A stretch of DNA of 10,496 nucleotides. It comes from Faecenecus sp036648855. Lineage in GTDB: Bacteria > Bacillota_I > Bacilli_A > RF39 > UBA660. The notes under the pieces are model-generated. The model searched no databases and had not been told where the DNA came from. It saw nothing but the letters and a program-made list of their open reading frames with translations. A program made the translations under genes and the position numbers. The stretch is taken from assembly GCA_036648855.1 (NCBI GenBank), contig JAVWCU010000035.1:1-10496 (forward strand), written 5' to 3'. Below, piece by piece: positions 1 through 5,999 of this stretch (positions are counted from its first letter, which is position 1; the number at the start of each line of letters is the position of its first letter).

Positions 1-1
1 T

Positions 2-26
2 AAGTTTACAAGTATTTAAACTTTTT
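2..26 (+). terminator. Possible AT-rich hairpin terminator of upstream unit
   Basis: AAGTTTA (2-8) can pair with TAAACTT (17-23) around an 8-base loop, and a short T run reaches 26. The stem holds a single G-C pair, so it would be weak. It may form a tandem pair with the better hairpin at 38-70, both ending a transcript from left of the window. Chance pairing in AT-rich DNA is a real alternative. Confidence 0.25.
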
Positions 27-37
27 AAAATTACTGT

Positions 38-70
38 AAGGCCTTAGATTATTTTAGGCTTTCTTTTTTT
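38..70 (+). terminator. Intrinsic terminator of an upstream gene
   Basis: GCCT (41-44) pairs with AGGC (56-59). Flanking A-T pairs and one G-T pair extend the stem to 38-62, and a T-rich tract follows at 60-70. This is a factor-independent terminator layout. It lies just upstream of the promoter of the gene at 120, so it probably insulates that gene from its left neighbour. Confidence 0.55.
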
Positions 71-79
71 ACTTAAGTA

Positions 80-88
80 TGGTATAAT
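80..88 (+). promoter_or_regulatory. Extended -10 sigma-A promoter
   Basis: A perfect TATAAT at 83-88 is preceded by TG plus one base (80-82), the extended -10 element that can replace a good -35 box. At the expected -35 position (about 60-65) there is only a T-rich stretch of the preceding terminator. Transcription would start near 94-96, giving a leader of about 25 bases that contains the ribosome binding site AGAGGGGG (103-110). Confidence 0.7.
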
Positions 89-119
89 ATAGGCGTTTTT
101 AAAGAGGGGGTATTTTCAA

Positions 120-1769
120 ATGACAACGGTAGAAGAAATATTAGAATCACAGGGCTATTTAGTTAAATCTTATTCTTCATTAACAAAAAAAGATATTTTA
201 ACAGCTAATAAGTATTTAAGAAAACATAGGGATAAAAAGGTTTGTATCAGGATTCCTAGTACATTAGCTGTTACTGATGATATTTTAGTTCTAAGTGCAG
301 ATGATATGTATTTTAGAATTGAAAATGGTAATGAAGATGATAAAATAGCTAGTTATAATAATGAGACTCCAGAAACAGAGCAGTGGCAAACTGTTCATAC
401 TTTAGATGTTGTTTATACTAAAGATGAATTACAAGCTATTATGGAGGCTATCTATCATATTGAAAAGGAAATAAACCCTAACTGGAATGAAATGACTAAG
501 GCCGCAAGTATTTATCAATATTTAATAATGAAAATTGATTATGATAGAACTAATCTTGGTTCTTCTACTAAATCTAAGGATACTCGCTCTTTATTAGCTT
601 TATTGTCTGATAAGACTGTTTGTTGTGGATATGCTTTAACTTATAAAGAATTATTAAATAGGCAGGGTATTAAATGTGATTATGTTTTAGGAAATTTAAG
701 TACTAGGGCTCATGCTTGGAATTTAGTTTATATAGAAGATGATATTTTTGGAGTTGATTTAACAATAGACGCCTCTAATATCAGACATGGCAAAACTCAT
801 GAAGTCCTTAATTTTGCTAATTTTAATAGTAAGGAAGATTTTATTGCTAATCATGTTCCCGGACAATGGGAGCAGATTCAAAACTATGAAAAGAATTTAA
901 CCTTTTATGATGATGAGATGCTTAATAACTTATTTAGAACACTTAGTTCTAGAAAAGAGTATTACACAGCATTCCCATATAAAAGAGCAGATAATAAGCC
1001 CTTTATTATATTTCAAGTAGGACGACATAAGAATAAGGAATTATATCGTTATTTGTGTATGGGACTTGATAAGAATGATCAGTTAGCTTTACAACTAGTT
1101 TATGCTGATGATAATTTAGCGGATATGTATAATTATTCATTAGACTTAAAAGATAGTATTGATGAGTTAAGTAAAATAACTAAATTAACTGTAGAAGAAA
1201 GTAGGTTTATATCTGAGTTAAAGGAATCTTTGACTAATGATTTATTATTATTTAATCAAGCTAAGAAAAGATTCTTTTCAGTGGGGAACTTAGAAGCATC
1301 TAGAAAGATTGGTAGAGAGTATATTGGTTCTTTAGATAATAATGGTAAAAATACAATTATGAATACGATTAATCTATTTGAAGAATATCCTACTAAAAAC
1401 TATCATCGTCAAGATGGGTCTACTTTTTTACTGATGAAAACAGCTATGCCGTACACAGAAGATGGTGTTAAACTTCATGCTTTTGATTGTTTAGAACCAT
1501 GTGTGGATAAGGATCATATGTATGTGGTTAGAAATAGATTATATAGTGAGATGGATTTAACTTTGAATAATACTTTAAATAGTAGTGATTTTGTTATTAA
1601 TCAGTTCTTATCTAGAGAAAGAATAGATGCTATAAATAGGCACTGTTCAGGTTATATGGGTTATGTTTATAATAACCAGATTTTTCGTCAACCTTTAGTA
1701 GCTGATTATTTTAAGGATTGGCAGGAATCTCAAACTAACCAAGGCTGTAAGAGTTATATAAAGAAATAA
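120..1769 (+). CDS. Cytoplasmic transglutaminase-like domain protein
   Basis: This 549-residue protein carries a transglutaminase-like cysteine-protease fold (Pfam Transglut_core type) at about residues 125-220. The triad is visible: Cys168 in VCCGYA, His198 in RAHAWN and Asp213 in FGVDLTID. The order Cys-His-Asp and the spacing fit the family, whose bacterial members hydrolyse or transfer amide bonds, often in peptides. No signal peptide or membrane segment is visible, so it should act in the cytoplasm. Residues 1-120 and 250-549 match nothing I recognise. The C-terminal half contains two similar blocks, YKRADNKPFIIFQV and YHRQDGSTFLLMKT, which may be duplicated beta-rich units. The start ATG has AGAGGGGG 9 bases upstream. 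The gene has its own promoter and terminator, so it is monocistronic and not part of the division operon beside it. The substrate is unknown; loss of peptidase activity in favour of a binding role is possible but the triad looks intact. Confidence 0.85.
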   Translation: MTTVEEILESQGYLVKSYSSLTKKDILTANKYLRKHRDKKVCIRIPSTLAVTDDILVLSADDMYFRIENGNEDDKIASYNNETPETEQWQTVHTLDVVYTKDELQAIMEAIYHIEKEINPNWNEMTKAASIYQYLIMKIDYDRTNLGSSTKSKDTRSLLALLSDKTVCCGYALTYKELLNRQGIKCDYVLGNLSTRAHAWNLVYIEDDIFGVDLTIDASNIRHGKTHEVLNFANFNSKEDFIANHVPGQWEQIQNYEKNLTFYDDEMLNNLFRTLSSRKEYYTAFPYKRADNKPFIIFQVGRHKNKELYRYLCMGLDKNDQLALQLVYADDNLADMYNYSLDLKDSIDELSKITKLTVEESRFISELKESLTNDLLLFNQAKKRFFSVGNLEASRKIGREYIGSLDNNGKNTIMNTINLFEEYPTKNYHRQDGSTFLLMKTAMPYTEDGVKLHAFDCLEPCVDKDHMYVVRNRLYSEMDLTLNNTLNSSDFVINQFLSRERIDAINRHCSGYMGYVYNNQIFRQPLVADYFKDWQESQTNQGCKSYIKK

Positions 1770-1777
1770 AATGTTGG

Positions 1778-1810
1778 ACACAATTTTACATTGGAATTGT
1801 GTTTTTTTTT
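1778..1810 (+). terminator. Intrinsic terminator after the transglutaminase-like gene
   Basis: ACACAATT (1778-1785) pairs perfectly with AATTGTGT (1795-1802) across a 9-base loop, followed directly by an uninterrupted T run to 1810. It begins 9 bases after the stop codon and separates this gene from the mraZ promoter. Confidence 0.85.
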
Positions 1811-1820
1811 GGAATTAATC

Positions 1821-1849
1821 TTTACAAAAATAGGCTTATAAGGTATCAT
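1821..1849 (+). promoter_or_regulatory. Sigma-A promoter of the mraZ division operon
   Basis: TTTACA (1821-1826) and TATCAT (1844-1849) are separated by exactly 17 bases, each differing from consensus by one base. The predicted start is near 1856, just before the first MraZ box, so the operator lies almost entirely within the early transcribed region. No other convincing promoter was seen before 5848, so it probably drives all four division genes. Confidence 0.8.
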
Positions 1850-1858
1850 GAGGTTAAG

Positions 1859-1888
1859 CAGTGGTAATTAGTGGTGAAAAGTGGGGGA
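1859..1888 (+). promoter_or_regulatory. MraZ operator: three 10-bp direct repeats
   Basis: AGTGG occurs at 1860-1864, 1870-1874 and 1880-1884, an exact 10-bp period. MraZ is known to bind such tandem boxes at its own promoter (TGGGN with 5-base spacers in Escherichia coli, AAAGTG-type boxes in mollicutes). The array lies from about +4 of the predicted transcript into the Shine-Dalgarno sequence of mraZ: the third box runs into GTGGGGG (1881-1887). This placement favours autorepression, although MraZ of mollicutes can activate. Confidence 0.8.
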
Positions 1889-1892
1889 TTAT

Positions 1893-2330
1893 ATGTTGAT
1901 AGGTGAATATCATCATTCAATTGATGAAAAGAATCGTTTAATAATTCCCTCTAAGTTTAGAACTGATTTAGGTGATAGTTTCATTGTAACTAGAGGGTTA
2001 GAAGGTTGCTTATTTGTTTACCCTTTAATAGAATGGAATAACATTGTTACTAAACTTAAATCTTTACCTTTTACGAAGAAAGATGCTAGGAGTTTTTCTA
2101 GATTCTTCTTATCAGGTGCTACTACTGCCGAGTTCGACAAACAAGGTCGAATTAGTATTGCCTCTCCTTTGGTTGCTTATGCCAATTTAAAAAAGGATTG
2201 TGTAGTAATTGGTATGAATGATCGCTTAGAAATTTGGTCAAAAGATGCATGGGATAGTTTTATTACGGATAATGCTGATAATTTATCTGATATTGCAGAA
2301 CATCTTTTTGATACAAATTTAGATATTTAG
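1893..2330 (+). CDS. mraZ: Transcriptional regulator MraZ
   Basis: MraZ is a DNA-binding regulator of the division and cell wall (dcw) cluster that forms ring-shaped oligomers reading tandem boxes in its own promoter. This 145-residue protein has the usual length and two AbrB-like halves. The conserved DxxxR motifs are DEKNR (residues 11-15) and DKQGR (82-86), with KKDARSFSRFF between them. The start is placed at ATG 1893, which gives the family N-terminus MLIGEYHHSID and leaves GTGGGGG (1881-1887) as the ribosome binding site 5 bases upstream. The in-frame GTG at 1881 would add four residues but is itself the binding site and third MraZ box. It is the first gene of a four-gene operon, 7 bases before rsmH. 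Confidence 0.96.
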   Translation: MLIGEYHHSIDEKNRLIIPSKFRTDLGDSFIVTRGLEGCLFVYPLIEWNNIVTKLKSLPFTKKDARSFSRFFLSGATTAEFDKQGRISIASPLVAYANLKKDCVVIGMNDRLEIWSKDAWDSFITDNADNLSDIAEHLFDTNLDI

Positions 2331-2337
2331 GTGCTTT

Positions 2338-3267
2338 ATGGATAAACATATTAGTGTTTTACTAGAAGAAGCTATTAAAGGTCTAAATATCAAAGAAGAT
2401 AGTGTAATTGTAGACTGTACTCTTGGTTATGGAGGTCACTCCAGTCAAATCTTAGAGAGAATTAAAAGGGGTTCTTTATTCGCCTTTGACCAAGATATAG
2501 CTGCAATTAACTTTGCTAAGACTCGTTTGTCTTTAATAGGGACAAACTTTGAAATAATAAAGAGTAATTTTAAAAATTTAAAACCAGAGTTAGAAGCTAG
2601 AAATATAACTCAAGTAGATGGAATACTTTTTGATTTAGGAGTATCTAGTCCTCAGTTAGATGATGGCAGTAGAGGTTTTAGTTATCATGAAGATGCTAAA
2701 CTAGATATGAGAATGGATCAAAGTGCTTCTCTAACAGCATATGAGGTAGTTAATACCTATAGTGAAAATGAGTTAATGTTAATCTTCTTTAAATATGGAG
2801 AGGAGAAGTATTCTAAGAGTATAGCTCATAATATTGTGATGGCAAGAGCTATTAAACCAGTTGAAACAACATTAGAATTAGTAGAGATAATTAGAAATTC
2901 AGTGCCAGAAAAAGTTAGAAGGATGGGTCATCCGGCTCGAAAGGTTTTTCAGGCAATAAGAATAGAAGTTAATCAAGAACTAGAGATATTAGAGGGTAGT
3001 TTAAAATCAGCTTTAAGTATGTTAGCAATTAATGGCAGATTAGAAGTTATTACTTTTCATTCTTTAGAAGATAGAATAGTTAAAACATTATTTAAGAATA
3101 TGACTGAAATAGATAAAAGAGTTAAAGGCTTACCTAATATACCTGATATGTATTTACCTAATTATAAATTAGTAGTTTCTAAAGCAATAGAACCTAGTAA
3201 AGAAGAATTAGAAGTTAATAATCGGGCTAGGTCAGCTAAGTTAAGAATTATTGAAAGAATAAAGTAA
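2338..3267 (+). CDS. rsmH: 16S rRNA (cytosine(1402)-N(4))-methyltransferase RsmH
   Basis: RsmH (MraW) uses S-adenosylmethionine to N4-methylate C1402 of 16S rRNA in the ribosomal P site. The 309-residue length is normal. Visible motifs are HISVLLEEAI at the N-terminus, the cofactor loop DCTLGYGGHS (26-35), the acidic DQD (51-53), DLGVSSPQLDDGSRGFS (99-115), LDMRMD (122-127), HPARKVFQAIRIEVNQEL (198-215) and the C-terminal ITFHSLEDRIVK (238-249). It is complete and shows no missing key residue. ATG 2338 follows mraZ by 7 bases, with its binding site (TAGGTG) overlapping the mraZ stop codon, which suggests translational coupling. The mraZ-rsmH pairing is conserved across bacteria. Confidence 0.97.
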   Translation: MDKHISVLLEEAIKGLNIKEDSVIVDCTLGYGGHSSQILERIKRGSLFAFDQDIAAINFAKTRLSLIGTNFEIIKSNFKNLKPELEARNITQVDGILFDLGVSSPQLDDGSRGFSYHEDAKLDMRMDQSASLTAYEVVNTYSENELMLIFFKYGEEKYSKSIAHNIVMARAIKPVETTLELVEIIRNSVPEKVRRMGHPARKVFQAIRIEVNQELEILEGSLKSALSMLAINGRLEVITFHSLEDRIVKTLFKNMTEIDKRVKGLPNIPDMYLPNYKLVVSKAIEPSKEELEVNNRARSAKLRIIERIK

Positions 3268-3282
3268 GGGAGGATAAATATT

Positions 3283-3576
3283 ATGCGTAAAGTAAAGAAA
3301 CGGTTAAAAATGTCTAAGTTTGAAAAATTATTATATACGTTTACTATTTTATTATTAGTATTAACTCCAGTTACGGTAGTATTTTCTAAAGCTACTTTAT
3401 CAGAGATTAATTTTAAAGTAGAGAAGGTTAAGAAACAGGTATCAGCTCAAAGTAAGAAGAATGAGAGTTTAGCTATGCAAATTAATGAGTTAGCCTCATT
3501 AGATAAAATTCAAGAAGTTGCTAAGGAACAAGGTTTAAGTTATAATAATAGTAATATTAAATCAATAACAGAGTAG
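3283..3576 (+). CDS. ftsL: Cell division protein FtsL
   Basis: FtsL is a small bitopic septal protein that forms a complex with FtsB/DivIC and FtsQ/DivIB and helps activate the FtsW-PBP septal synthase. Sequence identity in this family is low, so the call rests on architecture and position. The 97-residue protein has a basic cytoplasmic tail (1-15), one membrane segment (about 16-34), then a Lys/Glu/Gln-rich extracytoplasmic coiled coil (about 38-72), and a short tail with DKIQEVAKEQGL, a typical FtsL-like ending. It sits between rsmH and the class B PBP, the standard ftsL slot. GGGAGG at 3268-3273 lies 9 bases before the ATG and immediately after the rsmH stop. Confidence 0.88.
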   Translation: MRKVKKRLKMSKFEKLLYTFTILLLVLTPVTVVFSKATLSEINFKVEKVKKQVSAQSKKNESLAMQINELASLDKIQEVAKEQGLSYNNSNIKSITE

Positions 3577-3588
3577 GTGCGTGAGATA

Positions 3589-5718
3589 ATGAAGAAGCCA
3601 AGGAACAATGTGAAGTTTGGAAATGTTGTTTTAGTTGTTGCTTTTTTTTTATTTGTAATAATTATTTTAAGAGGGGCACAGTTATCTTTATCGACTAATG
3701 TAGATGGAATTAACTTGGCAGAGTTTGCTAGTAAGAGGACAACTGCTAAGGATATTATTCCTGCTAAAAGAGGAACTATATATGATGTAAACGGGGAAGT
3801 GTTTGCAGAGAATGTTTATTCTTATACAGTTATTGCTTATTTAGACCCTACTAGAACCACTAATCCAGATAAACCTAAACATGTGGTAGATATTCCTAAA
3901 ACAGCTAAGAGTTTAGCACCTATTTTGGGAATGGAAGAAGCTAAAGTAACAGAATTATTATCTAAAAAAGGGGTTTATCAAACAGAGTTTGGGGCAAATG
4001 GTAAAGGGATAACAGAGATAACTAAAGATAAGATAGTAGCTTTACAATTACCAGGTATTGATTTTATTGAAAGACAGAAAAGATATTATCCAAATGGGAA
4101 TTTTTTATCTTATACACTAGGTTATGCTAAGACTTTAGAAGATGGTAATATAGTAGGGGAAATGGGGATAGAACAGTATTATAACGATACTTTATCAGGA
4201 GTAGATGGCTCTATTACTTATCAAAAAGATTTAAAGGGTTATAAGATTGTTAATACTCCAGAGATAAAGGTTGATGCTATATCAGGTAAAGATGTTTATT
4301 TAACAATAGATAATAATATTCAGTTTTTTATAGAACAAGCTATTAAGAATAGTGCTAGTAAGTATACTTTTGAGAATCTAAGTATTATGATAGCAGATGC
4401 TAAAACAGGGAAAATAGTGGGATCATCTACTTACCCTTCTTTTGATCCTAATTTAAGAAATATTACTAGTTATTTAGATCCTAATATTTCAGTGGCCTTT
4501 GAACCAGGGTCAACTATGAAGATATTTACTTATATGGCTGCTATGGAAGCAGGAACTTATAAGGGAGATGATACTTTTAAATCAGGAGTTTATGTTACCA
4601 AGGATGGTACTGAAATAGGAGATAGTAATAGACAAGGTTGGGGGACTATTAGTTTTGATAGAGGTTTTGCATTATCAAGTAATGTGGGGGTTATAAATTT
4701 AATTGAAAGATATATGGATAGTAAGACTTTGAAGGATTATTATAGAAAGTTAGGATTTGGTTCTAAAACGGGGATTACTTTACCAAAAGAGGTAGAGGGT
4801 AAAATAGATTTTAAATATGAAACAGAGGTATTTAATGCGGGGTTTGGACAAGGTATTATGACTACCCCTATTCAGTATGTTAAAGCTTTAACTTCTTTAG
4901 GAACGGGGGGTATATTACTACAACCTTATATAGTAGATAAGATAGTTGACCCGGATACTAAGAAGATTTTATTTAAGGGTGAAAAGAATGAAATAGGAAG
5001 AGTGGCAAGTGAGGCAACAGTAGAGAAACTTAAGAAGTTAATGTTATCAGTGGTAGAAGAAGGAACAGGGACTCCATATAAGATGGAGGGATATGATTTA
5101 ATTGCTAAGACCGGAACTGCTCAAATATCTAGTACTAATGGAACAGGATACTTAAAAGGAAAGAATGATGTTATTAGAGGCTTTGCGGGATTATATCCAG
5201 GGAATTCTCCAAAGTTTATAATATATGGAACTGTTAAGAAACCTAATCCTAATTCAACTGCACCACTTTCTAGTGCTATAAAAGAGATTATTCAGAATAT
5301 TTCTAAATATATGAATATAAGTACTATCTTAGGACCAGTTGAAGAGATTAATAAATTAGTAGTTAATTCTTATTATAATAAAAAAATAGAGGATTTAACG
5401 GTTATTTTAAATAGTAAGAAGATTGAGACTGTAGTAATTGGAAATGGAGATAGAGTCATTAAACAGTATCCGTTAGAGGGAGTAACGATTACTTCTAAGG
5501 AGAAATTATTTTTGGTTAGTAATGGGGAAAGTATAGTTATTCCTAATATGCAAGGTTGGTCAAGAAAAGAAGTTACTACTTATTTTAATTTAATTGGAGC
5601 TTCATGTAGTTTTGAAGGAGTAGGATATGTTAAAAAACAAAGTATTCCTCCAGGGACTATTTTGACTAAAGAGATGATTATGGAGATTAATTTGGAACAA
5701 AAGTTTACAGTTTCATAG
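3589..5718 (+). CDS. pbpB: Class B penicillin-binding protein with PASTA domains (PBP2B/PBP2x type)
   Basis: This is a monofunctional DD-transpeptidase that cross-links septal peptidoglycan with FtsW and the FtsL complex. In the 709-residue form it has a membrane anchor (about 12-27), a pedestal domain starting at RGTIYDVNGE (about 62-230), and a transpeptidase domain with STMK (Ser308 nucleophile), SSN (363-365) and KTGTAQ (507-512). Two C-terminal PASTA-like units follow (about 586-645 and 648-704), as in Bacillus PBP2B and pneumococcal PBP2x; the first is the less typical. The PASTA tail argues against a Gram-negative FtsI form. I prefer ATG 3589, since TAGGTG overlapping the ftsL stop then lies at good spacing. 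GTG 3577, adjoining that stop, would add four residues. SpoVD is less likely because it usually has one PASTA domain. It is the last gene of the operon, followed by a terminator. Confidence 0.93.
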   Translation: MKKPRNNVKFGNVVLVVAFFLFVIIILRGAQLSLSTNVDGINLAEFASKRTTAKDIIPAKRGTIYDVNGEVFAENVYSYTVIAYLDPTRTTNPDKPKHVVDIPKTAKSLAPILGMEEAKVTELLSKKGVYQTEFGANGKGITEITKDKIVALQLPGIDFIERQKRYYPNGNFLSYTLGYAKTLEDGNIVGEMGIEQYYNDTLSGVDGSITYQKDLKGYKIVNTPEIKVDAISGKDVYLTIDNNIQFFIEQAIKNSASKYTFENLSIMIADAKTGKIVGSSTYPSFDPNLRNITSYLDPNISVAFEPGSTMKIFTYMAAMEAGTYKGDDTFKSGVYVTKDGTEIGDSNRQGWGTISFDRGFALSSNVGVINLIERYMDSKTLKDYYRKLGFGSKTGITLPKEVEGKIDFKYETEVFNAGFGQGIMTTPIQYVKALTSLGTGGILLQPYIVDKIVDPDTKKILFKGEKNEIGRVASEATVEKLKKLMLSVVEEGTGTPYKMEGYDLIAKTGTAQISSTNGTGYLKGKNDVIRGFAGLYPGNSPKFIIYGTVKKPNPNSTAPLSSAIKEIIQNISKYMNISTILGPVEEINKLVVNSYYNKKIEDLTVILNSKKIETVVIGNGDRVIKQYPLEGVTITSKEKLFLVSNGESIVIPNMQGWSRKEVTTYFNLIGASCSFEGVGYVKKQSIPPGTILTKEMIMEINLEQKFTVS

Positions 5719-5742
5719 AAGCACTAGAAGTAGTGTTTTTTT
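5719..5742 (+). terminator. Intrinsic terminator ending the division operon
   Basis: CACTA (5722-5726) and TAGTG (5731-5735) form a stem around the tetraloop GAAG, extended by a G-T and two A-T pairs, then T5736-T5742. It starts directly after the PBP stop codon. Its presence means mraY and the mur genes do not continue this transcript. Confidence 0.8.
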
Positions 5743-5797
5743 GGTAAAATGTGGTTAACTAGCGGTAAAATAAGGGTAAAATCGGGGGGGGGGGGGG
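5741..5797 (+). repeat. Degenerate 10-11 bp G-rich direct repeats ending in a G14 run
   Basis: Successive units read TTGGTAAAAT (5741-5750), GTGGTTAACTA (5751-5761), GCGGTAAAATA (5762-5772), AGGGTAAAATC (5773-5783) and then 14 consecutive G (5784-5797). The units share GG followed by TAAAAT and a near one-turn helical spacing. They resemble the MraZ boxes at 1859-1888 but are spaced 11 rather than 10 bp, so MraZ binding is only a hypothesis. The array lies between the division-operon terminator and the promoter at 5848. Confidence 0.7.
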
Positions 5798-5830
5798 TAT
5801 TTATACATTTCCCTTATTTTTCAAGGGAAA
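5767..5830. repeat. Overlapping inverted repeats around the G tract
   Basis: AAAATAAGGG (5767-5776) is the perfect inverted complement of CCCTTATTTT (5811-5820), with the G14 tract in the loop. CCCTT also belongs to a tighter perfect 8-bp hairpin, TTTCCCTT (5808-5815) with AAGGGAAA (5823-5830), loop 7 bases. The two pairings are mutually exclusive. The tight hairpin is followed by A-rich sequence and then TTTTTT at 5838-5843, too far away for a standard terminator. Confidence 0.6.
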
Positions 5831-5847
5831 AAAATGGTTTTTTAGCC

Positions 5848-5876
5848 TTGACTTAGAACATCACTCAATATATAAT
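5848..5876 (+). promoter_or_regulatory. Strong sigma-A promoter of the surface-protein operon
   Basis: TTGACT (5848-5853) and a perfect TATAAT (5871-5876) are separated by exactly 17 bases, only one base off the full consensus. Transcription should begin near 5883, giving a leader of about 117 bases before the ATG at 6000. I see no recognised riboswitch in that leader. The G14 tract lies about 85-100 bases upstream of the predicted start. Confidence 0.85.
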
Positions 5877-5999
5877 TATCTTTAGGATGTATCTTACTAT
5901 GTATTCGAGAAATTTGAAATAGATTCAATTCTAGAGGAAAGGAGTATTTAATAGTAGGAGTAAGATAAATCTATGAAAGAAAAGGAGAGGGAAGTAGAA

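Noticed and set aside
1881..1892. GTG 1881 as the start of mraZ
   Set aside because: It is part of the only Shine-Dalgarno sequence and of the third MraZ box; ATG 1893 gives the conserved family N-terminus.
5887..5922. Leader mini-ORF of 11 residues (MYLTMYSRNLK)
   Set aside because: The ATG sits almost at the predicted transcript start with no usable ribosome binding site, and the peptide is not suggestive of attenuation.
5934..5944. Strong Shine-Dalgarno-like GAGGAAAGGAG in the lipoprotein leader
   Set aside because: No ATG, GTG or TTG follows at usable spacing, so I cannot attach it to a gene; it may be a relic or a ribosome standby site.
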